From Planctomycetota bacterium (GTDB lineage: Bacteria; Planctomycetota; Phycisphaerae; WQYP01): a stretch of DNA of 32,333 nt. The stretch spans positions 1 through 32,333 of the forward strand of contig JAJYDU010000012.1 in NCBI GenBank assembly GCA_021790475.1. The letters run 5' to 3'. Position 1 is the first letter of the stretch; each line of letters opens with the position of its first letter. The notes beneath the pieces were generated by a model. It worked only from the letters and a program-made list of their open reading frames with translations, was not told the DNA's origin and searched no databases. The position numbers and the translations under genes are program-made. Positions 17,919 to 27,000 of this stretch are shown piece by piece.

Positions 17919-18791
17919 ATGAGCGCGGTAGTAAACGTAGCGTCCGTCCCGAAACGCAGCCCGTTTCGGTATCCGGGTGGCAAGACTTGGCTTGTCCCAA
18001 GAGTGCGTACGTGGCTGGCGTCGATTGGTCGCCCGCGCCTTTTCGTTGAGCCGTTCGCTGGGGGAGCGATCATCGGCCTGACGGTTGCGTTCGAGGATCT
18101 TGCGGACCGCGTCCTGCTCGTTGAAAAAGATGCCGACGTGTCCGCAGTGTGGAGGAGCATACTCGGAAGGAGCGGTGAAGCTTTGAGTCGTCGCGTGGAG
18201 ACGTTTTCGCTCTCGCGCGATACCGTTTGTGCGCTGCTTGCGCGGCCCCCGAGGGGGGTGGAAGAGCGTGCGTTTCAGACGCTGGTAAAGAACCGCGTGC
18301 AGCACGGCGGAATTATGGCTCCTGGCGCAAGCTTGATGAAGAATGGGGAGAACGGCAAAGGCATAACATCCCGATGGTATCCGCAGACGATCGCGCGAAG
18401 GATCAGGGATATCGCCGCGCGCCGAAAGCGCATTGGGTTCCTTCAGAGCGATGCTTTGGACGTGATCTCCAGCTACGCCCCGGCATCGCATGTGGTTTTT
18501 TTTATCGACCCGCCTTACACCGTCGCCGGGCGAAGGTTGTACCCTCATTCGGATGTTGACCATGCCAGACTGTTCGAGCTGGCGGCCAATATCCGCGGCG
18601 ATTTTCTCATGACCTATGACAGCGCCGGACCAATCAGGAAGCTGGCGGAATCTTTTGGCTTTGATACGGCGGAGGTCGCCATGAAGAATACCCATCACGC
18701 CATTCTGCGCGAGCTACTCATTGGGCGAGACCTGGCCTGGCTCGGAGCGGAGATGGGCCAGCTTTCGTTGTATCCGGCCCTCGAAGACTGA
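17919..18791 (+). CDS. D12-class (Dam-like) DNA adenine N6-methyltransferase
   Basis: FRYPGGKTWLVPRV (FxxPGGK), LFVEPFAGGAIIGLTVAFE, VVFFIDPPYTVAGRRLY (DPPY motif), GDFLMTYD. SD AAAGGGAAGC before ATG 17919. Confidence 0.92.
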   Translation: MSAVVNVASVPKRSPFRYPGGKTWLVPRVRTWLASIGRPRLFVEPFAGGAIIGLTVAFEDLADRVLLVEKDADVSAVWRSILGRSGEALSRRVETFSLSRDTVCALLARPPRGVEERAFQTLVKNRVQHGGIMAPGASLMKNGENGKGITSRWYPQTIARRIRDIAARRKRIGFLQSDALDVISSYAPASHVVFFIDPPYTVAGRRLYPHSDVDHARLFELAANIRGDFLMTYDSAGPIRKLAESFGFDTAEVAMKNTHHAILRELLIGRDLAWLGAEMGQLSLYPALED

Positions 18792-19625
18792 TTGGCTTAC
18801 AGGTTTTCCCGCAATGAGCCCCTGGACGGATTCTTCCAGAGTGGCGAACAGGACATTCTCGCGAGTTAATCGACAGCGGTCGTCGAAACGCACGACAAAC
18901 CAAGCCACATCGCAGTTTGAGAGGTCTGGGACCGTGTTTATGCGCCCCATGGCGTTGAAAAAATCTTCATCGACGACGACGCCCATTTTCTTCCCCCACC
19001 TACGGAGTGTGGGAACTTTGATCTGCAACTGGGGCATCAGACGTTTGGGAGCGCTACTTCGGTAATCGGGACGGCGCTTCCCAGCCGGGAAGGGAATCTC
19101 GTCCGTCCGATGCCGACGAATGGCGGCAAAATCCTTTGCCATTGCGTCACCGGAAAAATAGACGGCTTGTATTTCGACGGGGCACCACTGTAATGGCGCA
19201 GTGTCGGGAACGATCATCACGTTATCAATGCGACCAACGCCTTCTCGTCCCTCAATGTCCAGATTCGCCGACTCGTGCGCTACCCTCGCCAGCGGCACAC
19301 GCTCAAGAAAATTTACCTGGCCGATCGGGATAGCCTTTGAAGAATTCAGGAGTATCTCACCGATCCATTGGTAAATAAGACCACCTTCTTCGAATCGGTT
19401 GGGGCAGGTGGCTCGGATTGTGCCGGCGGCCGATATCCGGCCATTTTCCGATCTCTGGTATTCCCTGATGGAGCACACTCCGCCGAGCTTTGAGCAGGAA
19501 ACGGGGTGGTTCTGCTTAGACAAGAACGGACAAGGTCGTGTGGTCTGCTCCGTCGCTTTTTGCCGCTGCTCCGGCGACAGGCGAGTAAAGTCTGCTCCGT
19601 ACCACTCCGCAATCCCATATCGTTT
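18714..19625 (-). CDS. NotI-like restriction endonuclease (Cys4 metal-binding, PD-(D/E)xK-type); start codon unresolved, possible pseudogene
   Basis: ORF track 18714..19523 starts at an internal TTG. Frame stays open upstream to the TAA at 19632-19634; 19625 is only an approximate boundary in that stretch. Reads ...LQKRYGIAEWYGADFTRLSPEQRQKATEQTTRPCPFLSKQNHPVSCSKLGGVCSIREY...ATCPNRFEE...REGVGRIDNVMI...WCPVEIQAVYFSGDAM. Four cysteines spaced as in the NotI Cys4 region (CPFL / C / GVC / CPNR) and a D..ExQ catalytic-like motif. Confidence 0.72.
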   Translation of the reverse strand, partial: KRYGIAEWYGADFTRLSPEQRQKATEQTTRPCPFLSKQNHPVSCSKLGGVCSIREYQRSENGRISAAGTIRATCPNRFEEGGLIYQWIGEILLNSSKAIPIGQVNFLERVPLARVAHESANLDIEGREGVGRIDNVMIVPDTAPLQWCPVEIQAVYFSGDAMAKDFAAIRRHRTDEIPFPAGKRRPDYRSSAPKRLMPQLQIKVPTLRRWGKKMGVVVDEDFFNAMGRINTVPDLSNCDVAWFVVRFDDRCRLTRENVLFATLEESVQGLIAGKPVSQSVFEGRIQRKLAHLRSEPGQVSPNE

Positions 19626-19701
19626 TTGGAGTTATTGCATGACGATATGATGCGTGGAAATCAGGGAAAGTTCAAACCCCGGAGCAAGCCGGAAGCGCTC
19701 A

Positions 19702-20289
19702 TCAACCCGGCGGCGTGGCTTCCAGTTCCTCCTGCGTAGGCTGGCGCGGGACCGCGGACGGGACCTTGCCGGTCGCGGGGCGTTGATCTTCTCCGCCCGC
19801 CGCGCGCACGGATTCGGCGCCCCGGGCCATGGCGATCACGCCCGTTCGGGCCAGTTCCCGAATGCCGTAGGGCCGCACCAGTTCGACGAACGCGTCGAGC
19901 TTGCCCTCTTCGCCGGATATTTCCACCAAGATCGTATTGTGGCTCACGTCGACAATTCGTCCGCGGAATAGATCGGCCAGTTCAATGACTTCGCTGCGCG
20001 TCCGCGGCGTGGCGCTGAGCTTCACCAGCATCAGATCGCGGGCCACAAACGGCAAATCCTTGAAGTCGCGCACCTTGACCACCGTAACGATCTTGGCGAG
20101 CTGCTTGCGAACCTGGTCCAGCGTGCGTTCGTCCGCGATGACCACAATGGTCATGCGCGAAAGATTCGGGTCTTCCGTGCGGCCCACCACCAGGGAATCA
20201 ATATTAAAACCGCGGGCCGAAAACATTCCCGCCACATGCGCCAGCACGCCGGGTTCATTCATCACCAGGGCGGTAATCACATGTTTCAT
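19702..20289 (-). CDS. ilvN: Acetolactate synthase small (regulatory) subunit
   Basis: MKHVITALVMNEPGVLAHVAGMFSARGFNIDSLVVGRTEDPNLSRMTIVVIADERTLDQVRKQLAKIVTVVKVRDF: ACT domain of IlvN/IlvH. Confidence 0.96.
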   Translation of the reverse strand: MKHVITALVMNEPGVLAHVAGMFSARGFNIDSLVVGRTEDPNLSRMTIVVIADERTLDQVRKQLAKIVTVVKVRDFKDLPFVARDLMLVKLSATPRTRSEVIELADLFRGRIVDVSHNTILVEISGEEGKLDAFVELVRPYGIRELARTGVIAMARGAESVRAAGGEDQRPATGKVPSAVPRQPTQEELEATPPG

Positions 20290-20320
20290 GGATGGAACCT
20301 CTTGCGATGGAAAAACAAAA

Positions 20321-22228
20321 TCAGGCCAACGATCCCATTTCACGCGAGCTGTTGGGCGGCGTTTCGCCCACCACGCCCATTTCCATCTCGTGGAGTCCTT
20401 TACCGCTGGCCACCATCGGATACACGTTTTCATCCGTTTCACAGATAAAATCAACCACGCAGGGGCCGGGGTATTGGATCATTTCCTCCACAATGCGCGG
20501 GACATCCTCTTTCCTGTCACAGCGGACGCCCCGTATGCCGAAACTCGCCGCCAGGGCGGCAAAATCAGGATTGATCATTTCGGTGTGCGAAAAGCGGCCG
20601 CCGTAGAAAAGCTTCTGCCATTGGCGGACCATACCCTGGAAACGGTTATTGAGTATCGCCACTTTTACCGGCAAATTGTACTGGTGCATGGTGGCCAACT
20701 CCATAACCGTCATGAGGAGGGAGCCATCGCCGTCGATGTCGATGACCAACTCGCCCGGCCGGCCCACCTGCGCGCCGATCGCCGCCGGCAGACCGTAGCC
20801 CATGGTACCCAGGCCGCCGCTGGTAACCATGCTGCGCGGGATGCTCCAGCGGATAAACTGGGCCGCCCACATCTGGTGCTGGCCCACACCCGTCGTGAAA
20901 ATCGCCCGTCCCCGGGTCAGCTTATTGATCGCTTCGATGATCGCCTGCGGCTTGGGCAACGGCGAATCATCCTTCCAGGTGAACGGGTAGCGGCTCTTCC
21001 ACAGGTTAATCCGGTCAAACCATTCCCGCCGCGGCTGATATTCAATGTGCGCCAGCATGTCCTGCAAGCACAGGCGGGCGTCGCCGACCACCGGCACATC
21101 CACCCGCACGTTCTTGCTGATGCTCGATGGGTCGATGTCCAGGTGAATAATCTTCGCCCTGGGAGCGAAAAGTTTCAGGTTGCCCGTCACGCGGTCGTCA
21201 AAACGAGCGCCCAGGGCGATCAGGCAGTCCGATTCCTGCACGGCGTAATTCGCGTACGCGCTGCCGTGCATTCCCAGCATGTGCAGGCTCAGCGGACTGT
21301 TCTCATCGAACGCGCCCAGCCCCAGTAACGTAGTCGTGACGGGAATGTTGCCTTTCTCGGCAAGCTGGCGGACTTCCGGCCAGGCCCGGCTGATAATCAC
21401 TCCCCCGCCCACATACAACACCGGTCGCTGCGCGGCGTTGATCATGTCCGCCGCCGCCTTGACCATGCGGCTGTTGCCGCCTTTGTAAATGCGGTAGCCC
21501 GGCAGGTTCGGCGTGTCGTCGATGATTTCTTCCACCCTGGCGGTGCTCACGTCCACCGGCAGATCCACCAGTACCGGTCCCGGCCGGCCGGTCGTGGCGA
21601 TGATAAACGCCTCGTTGATGACCCGCGGCAAATCCTTGACGCTTTTGACCAAGTAATTGCGCTTCGTGACCGGCCGCGAGATTCCTGTGACATCCGCCTC
21701 CTGGAAAGCGTCGTTGCCGATAACATACGTCCGCACCTGGCCGGAGAAGATGATTATCGGGATCGAATCCATGCAGGCGGTGGCCAGCGGCGTGATGGTA
21801 TTGGTCGCCCCGGGTCCGCTGGTGACAATGACTATGCCCGGCTTGCCGGTGGCGCGGGCGTAACCGTCGGCCATGTGGCCGGCGCCTTGTTCATGCCGCA
21901 CCAGAATAAAATTCAGCTTACTCTCGTACAGCTGGTCGAAAGTCGGCAGGATCGCTCCGCCCGGGTAACCAAACGCATCCGTCACGCCATGCTCATGCAG
22001 CATCTGGAGAAGAATCTGCGCGCCGGTCAGGCCGATGTAACGATCGGTCCGCCCCGGGCGATAGCCCAGCACCGGCAGGTGGCCGGCCTGGGGCTGCTCG
22101 TCCGCAACGCTGATCTGCGCGGTTGCCGCCTCTTTTTTCTTGTCGGCCGGTTTGGGAGCTGAACTGGATGGGGAACCGGCGGCGGGCGCAGTACCCACCC
22201 CCCCCGTGGAAGGAGGTTTCGTAGACAT
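20321..22228 (-). CDS. ilvB: Acetolactate synthase large subunit
   Basis: TGAQILLQMLHEHGVTDAFGYPGGAILPTFDQLYES...HEQGAGHMADGYARATGKPGIVIVTSGPGATNTITPLATACMDSIPIIIFSGQV...TPP-binding GDGSLLMTVMELATMHQYNLPVKVAILNN. Confidence 0.97.
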   Translation of the reverse strand: MSTKPPSTGGVGTAPAAGSPSSSAPKPADKKKEAATAQISVADEQPQAGHLPVLGYRPGRTDRYIGLTGAQILLQMLHEHGVTDAFGYPGGAILPTFDQLYESKLNFILVRHEQGAGHMADGYARATGKPGIVIVTSGPGATNTITPLATACMDSIPIIIFSGQVRTYVIGNDAFQEADVTGISRPVTKRNYLVKSVKDLPRVINEAFIIATTGRPGPVLVDLPVDVSTARVEEIIDDTPNLPGYRIYKGGNSRMVKAAADMINAAQRPVLYVGGGVIISRAWPEVRQLAEKGNIPVTTTLLGLGAFDENSPLSLHMLGMHGSAYANYAVQESDCLIALGARFDDRVTGNLKLFAPRAKIIHLDIDPSSISKNVRVDVPVVGDARLCLQDMLAHIEYQPRREWFDRINLWKSRYPFTWKDDSPLPKPQAIIEAINKLTRGRAIFTTGVGQHQMWAAQFIRWSIPRSMVTSGGLGTMGYGLPAAIGAQVGRPGELVIDIDGDGSLLMTVMELATMHQYNLPVKVAILNNRFQGMVRQWQKLFYGGRFSHTEMINPDFAALAASFGIRGVRCDRKEDVPRIVEEMIQYPGPCVVDFICETDENVYPMVASGKGLHEMEMGVVGETPPNSSREMGSLA

Positions 22229-22665
22229 AAACAGAACCTTTACAACATCGGCTGCATTGGAACGGTTGGCGGGCGTCCGCGGCAAGCGAATTACACCCGC
22301 GCCTTTTCAAGCCGCCGTTTTCATCCGAAAATCACGAGCCGACCGGCATCTCGGCGCTGGTCCAGCCCGCTGTCGCAACTGTCATTCTCGCATGTCCCGC
22401 CCAGAATTGCAAGCGGGCGATGAAACAGTAACACTGCGTATCGCGTCGCTGTCAGACGGCATATCTCGATACCATATACCGGGAGATCATATTTCGCCGG
22501 CTGGAGCAATACAGAAGAACCGCCAAGCCTGGCTGGCAGTATTCTCATCCCTTCCACACGGAGTTTCCCGTCATTTCCGACGCTCATGCCAGCGGAAGCT
22601 CTCTCGGCGCTCCAGCTACGGACCGCTCTTACGCGCGAGCAAAAATTTATCCGTATCGGCAGACG

Positions 22666-22809
22666 TCAATCGCCGACAAGAAGGCGGGGCATATTGCAGA
22701 GCATCCGCCGGGCTTCCAGCCGCGCCTGCTTGCGATGCTGAAAAGCGCCCTTGTTAAAACCAATCTTGTGTGAACGAACCTTGGCTCCGGACGTGCGTCG
22801 ATGTGCCAT
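22666..22809 (-). CDS. Small highly basic protein of unknown function (47 aa)
   Basis: Hand-translated MAHRRTSGAKVRSHKIGFNKGAFQHRKQARLEARRMLCNMPRLLVGD*; SD CGGAGG 6 nt upstream of ATG; promoter TTGTTT-N17-TACTAT upstream. Below the length cut-off of the supplied ORF track. Confidence 0.65.
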   Translation of the reverse strand: MAHRRTSGAKVRSHKIGFNKGAFQHRKQARLEARRMLCNMPRLLVGD

Positions 22810-22856
22810 GGCTGGCCTCCGTGCAAAGCAAGAACCAGTAGAACACTCCGAAACTT

Positions 22857-22885
22857 ATAGTAGCATGTTTCATCAGACAAAACAA
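22857..22885 (-). promoter_or_regulatory. Sigma70-like promoter for the 47-aa small basic protein gene
   Basis: Reverse strand TTGTTT (22885-22880), 17-nt spacer, TACTAT (22862-22857), about 48 nt before ATG 22809. Confidence 0.6.
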
Positions 22886-22988
22886 GCGTCTTAATTTTCC
22901 AGCCTTTCATTTTTTTTATTTGGACCACGACTATAATTCACATCGGTAAGAAGCCTTAACCCGCGACGACGAAAATGCCGTTGCCGCA

Positions 22989-23010
22989 AGAGCCTGTTCG
23001 GACAGGCTCT
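22989..23010. promoter_or_regulatory. Perfect 9-bp hairpin upstream of wrbA
   Basis: AGAGCCTGT-TCGG-ACAGGCTCT; no T-run follows, so not an obvious terminator. Confidence 0.5.
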
Positions 23011-23062
23011 GAGAGCGGTTATTGTCGAAACATAATGGGACCTGTTTTTTAAGGAGTTTGCC

Positions 23063-23683
23063 GTGGCTACCAAGGTTTATGTCGTGTTCTACAGCATGTA
23101 CGGCCATATCTGGAAAATGGCTGAGGCTATCGCCGCCGGCGTCCGCGAAGTTCCCCACACCGAGGTCAGTCTCTTTCAGACGGCGGAATTAGTCCCGCCG
23201 GAAACGCTCGAGAAGATGGGGGCCGCGGCGGCGCATAAACAATTTGCGCATATTCCGGTGATCAAGCCCGACCAATTGGCCGAGGCGGATGCGATCATTT
23301 TCGGCACACCGACGCGTTTTGGAAATATGGCCGCCCAGATGCGTAATTTGCTGGATCAGACAGGCCAGTTGTGGCTACGGGGCGGCCTTGTCGGCAAAGT
23401 CGGCGGCGTGTTTACCAGCACCGCCAGCCAGCACGGCGGCCAGGAAACCACCATCACCAGTTTCCACACCACGCTGCTGCATCACGGTATGGTGATTGTG
23501 GGAGTGCCTTATTCCGAGTCGCGGCTGTTAAACATGAATGAAATCACCGGCGGTTCGCCCTACGGCGCCACCACGCTGGCCGGCGCGCGGGGCGAGCGCC
23601 AACCGAGCGAAAACGAGCTGGCCATCGCCCGTTTCCAAGGCAAGCATACGGCCCGGGTCGCCGCGAAACTCGCGGCACAGTAA
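23063..23683 (+). CDS. wrbA: NAD(P)H:quinone oxidoreductase, WrbA family
   Basis: [93 protein letters not shown]. Confidence 0.96.
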   Translation: MATKVYVVFYSMYGHIWKMAEAIAAGVREVPHTEVSLFQTAELVPPETLEKMGAAAAHKQFAHIPVIKPDQLAEADAIIFGTPTRFGNMAAQMRNLLDQTGQLWLRGGLVGKVGGVFTSTASQHGGQETTITSFHTTLLHHGMVIVGVPYSESRLLNMNEITGGSPYGATTLAGARGERQPSENELAIARFQGKHTARVAAKLAAQ

Positions 23684-23817
23684 GAACCTGATCTCCAAGG
23701 GTAGCGAAAACACGCTATCTGGCAACCGTTCACGGGGTTATAAAAATAGCGATTGTCCCGGAGAATAAATGATTTCCAGAACCCGCCTGGCCTTTGCGTG
23801 GCCGGAGCCGACCTTTT

Positions 23818-24016
23818 GTAGAGACCGCCGCCTGCGGCGGTCATCAGCGGGCGTGGCAATATTTCCGGGCTGGGCCGGAATTCCAACAAAACAAGCCCTG
23901 TTCATAACGCCGCGGAGCCTTCCCCAAGGGCACAAGCGGGTGAGGACACCCGCGCTCCCAGGGATGCCCGGAAAAATTGCCACGCCCTCATCAGCCGATG
24001 AGGGCATCGGCTCTAC
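23818..24016. repeat. Pair of GTAG-headed inverted REP-like hairpins, interrupted by a MITE-like element
   Basis: GTAGAGACCGCCGCCTGCGGCGGTC (23818-23842; 8-bp perfect stem) and GCCGATGAGGGCATCGGCTCTAC (23994-24016; reverse complement begins GTAGAG; 7-bp stem). Confidence 0.75.
23849..23987 (-). mobile_element. MITE-like element, copy 1 (139 bp)
   Basis: 22-bp terminal inverted repeats GGGCGTGGCAATATTTCCGGGC / GCCCGGAAAAATTGCCACGCCC (1 mismatch), flanked directly by direct repeats TCATCAGC (23841-23848 and 23988-23995). Confidence 0.78.
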
Positions 24017-24069
24017 ATTTTTTTCCCGTGAACGGATACGCTATCTGTTGAGAGCAGGGAGGCGCACGC

Positions 24070-27000
24070 ATGGCGAATCAAAATGATTCTTTTGTTCATC
24101 TGCACGGTCATTCGCATTATTCCCTGCTTGATGGCGGCGCTACCGTCCCCGACTTATGCCGAAGGGCCGCCGAACTGGGCATGCCCGCCCTGGCGCTAAC
24201 CGATCACGGAAACCTTTTTGGACTGGTGGAGTTCCATCAGGAAGCGAAGAAGGCCGGCCTCAAACCGATTATCGGCTGCGAATTGTATATCGCCCCCGGT
24301 TCCCGTTTTGATAAAGACGCCCATGGCATCGGCGATGCCGCCTATCATCTGGTGGTGCTGGCGAAAAATCAGGCCGGTTACCGAAACCTGCTCAAACTGG
24401 CCAGCCTGGCCTACCTGGAAGGTTTCTACTACCGCCCCCGGGTGGACAAGGAGCTATTGGCCCGCCACGCCGAGGGGTTGGTGGTCATCAACGGCCACCT
24501 AGGCACGGAAATAGCCGCGTGCCTGACGCGCAACGACTTATCCGCCGCCGTGGGCGTGGCGGGACAGTACAAGGAAATGTTCGGCGAAAATTTTTTTGTG
24601 GAATTGCAGAACCACGAAGACCCGGTCCAGATCGAACAGATTCCGTGGCTCGTGGAGGTGGCCCGCCGCGCCGGTTGCCCGGTGGTGGCCACCAACGATT
24701 ACCATTATCTGCTGAAAGAAGATTACGACGCGCACGACGTGCTTTGCTGCATCAGTATGGGCAAAACACTCGACGCGAAGGACCGCTTGCGCTACTCCCG
24801 CCAGCTTTACCTGAAAAGCTCGCGGGAAATGCGGGCTATTTTCAAAGACATGCCCGAAGCCTGTGATAATACCCTGAAAATCGCCGGAATGTGCGACCTG
24901 GATCTCGATTTTTCCCGGCGCCACGCCCCCGTTTACACGCCGCCGGCCGATACGAAAACCAACCGGCCGACCACGGCCGACGACTATCTTCGGCAGTTGT
25001 GCGAACAGGGAGTCATCCGGCGCTATGGCCGGTTCAACGAGATTCTTCAGCGGCGATTGGAGCAGGAACTCAAAGTCATCCAGGATAAGGGCTTTTCCAG
25101 CTACTTTCTGATCGTATGGGACTTCTGCAATTACGCCCGGCGCAACGGCATACCGGTAGGCGCCAGAGGTTCGGGCGTGGGCACGCTGGTGGGTTACGCG
25201 TTGGAACTCTGCGACGTGGATCCTATCCGTTACGATCTGCTTTTCGAGCGGTTCATGGACCCAAGCCGTTCGGAAATGCCCGACATCGACATCGACATCT
25301 GCCAGGAAGGCCGGGCGAAAGTTATTGAATACGTCCGGCAGAAATACGGCAATGTATCGCAGATCATCACTTTTTCCACGCTGGGGGCCAAGGCGGCCAT
25401 TAAGGACGTCGGGCGCGTGCTGGGCCTGCCCCTGCCGGAAGTGGACAGAATTACCAAGCTGATTCCCGGTGGCATAGGCGTAACGCTGGAAAGCGCCTTG
25501 CAGACGGCCGATCTGAAAAAACTTTACCAGGAAGATCCCAATGTCACACGATTGATTGACATTGCCCGGCGTCTGGAAGGCCTGTGCCGCAATGCCGGCA
25601 TGCACGCCGCGGGCGTAATCGTCTGCGACAAACCAATTGAACAGGTGGTTCCGCTGTACAAAAATGGGACCGACATCATGACCCAGTGGGATGGGCCGAC
25701 GTGTGAAAAGGCCGGCCTGCTGAAAATAGACTTTTTAGGTTTGCGCACGCTGACCATTCTGGAACGGGCACTGCAACTGATCGAAAAAGACTTCGCCGGC
25801 GGTTTGCCGGAGCGCCACACGCGGGACGATAAGCAGGGCGGGGAAAATTCTCCCAGCGCGGCCACTCATCCGGTCATGCCGGGGCGCCCCGGCCGCATCG
25901 ACCTGGAGAAAATTGATCTGGCCGACCCGCGGATCTACCGGCACATTTTCCAGAAGGGTCGGACCAAGGGTGTTTTCCAGTTTGAATCGCCGGGTATGCG
26001 CGAGCTGCTGATCCGGATGAAGCCCGACCGCATTGAGGACCTGATCGCCGCCAATGCCCTGTTCCGTCCCGGCCCGATGGAACTGATTCCCGATTATTGC
26101 GCCCGCAAGCAATTGCGCCAGCAGGTTCCGGAGGTTCACCCGATCATGGACAAAATCCTGTCGGAAACCTACGGCATCATGGTGTACCAGGAACAGGTGA
26201 TGCGGATATTCAACCAGCTTGGCAATATTCCGCTGGCCCGCGCATATAAGATTATCAAGGCCATCAGCAAAAAAAACACCGCCGTTATCGCGGCGGAAAG
26301 GCGGCATTTCATCGATGGCGCCGCCGGCAACGGCATTGATCATGAATCGGCCGGACGGATATTCGCCCTGATCGAAGAATTCGGCAAGTACGGTTTTAAC
26401 AAAAGCCATTCCACCCGCTACGCCCTCGTGGCGTATCAGACGGCGTATCTGAAAACCTACTTTCCGCTGCAATACATGGCCGCCCTGCTCACCTTTGAAA
26501 TGAACGATCAGGCCAAAACCACCGAATACATTGAGGAATGCCGTTTCCTGCCACAGGCCGACGGGAGCGCAGGCATTGCCATTCTGCCGCCGGATATCAA
26601 TAAAAGCATCGCCGATTTCAGCGTGGTGGAAGGAACCATCCGCTTCGGTCTGGCCGCGGTCAAGGGGGTGGGCGAAAAGGCGGTTGAGGCGATCCTGGCG
26701 GCGCGGGGCGATTCGGCCGGCGGCGCCGGCAAACCGTTCACCAGTCTCCATGATTTCTGCGAACGGGTGGACCTGCGGGTGGCCAACAAATCGGTTCTGG
26801 AGGCACTGATCAAGTGCGGCGCCTTTGATTCGCTGCATGCCAACCGCGCCGCCGTTCTGGCCGCGGTGGAACACGCCGTCCAGGTGGGAGGAGCGGCGCA
26901 GGAAGCGCGGCGCGCGGGTCAGGAAAACCTCTTTGGCGGTGGTGGCCCCGCAGCAACGGTTGATTTCAAGCTGCCGGCGGCGCCCGAATGGACGTCCTCC

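Noticed and set aside
17244-18698. 484-aa minus-strand ORF across thpR and the adenine methyltransferase
   Set aside because: Antisense to two well-supported genes; no motifs.
19901-21328. 475-aa plus-strand ORF antisense to ilvN/ilvB
   Set aside because: Shadow frame of two clear acetolactate synthase genes.
22321-22587. 88-aa minus-strand ORF in the ilvB upstream region
   Set aside because: No convincing Shine-Dalgarno, motif or composition bias; cannot distinguish from chance.
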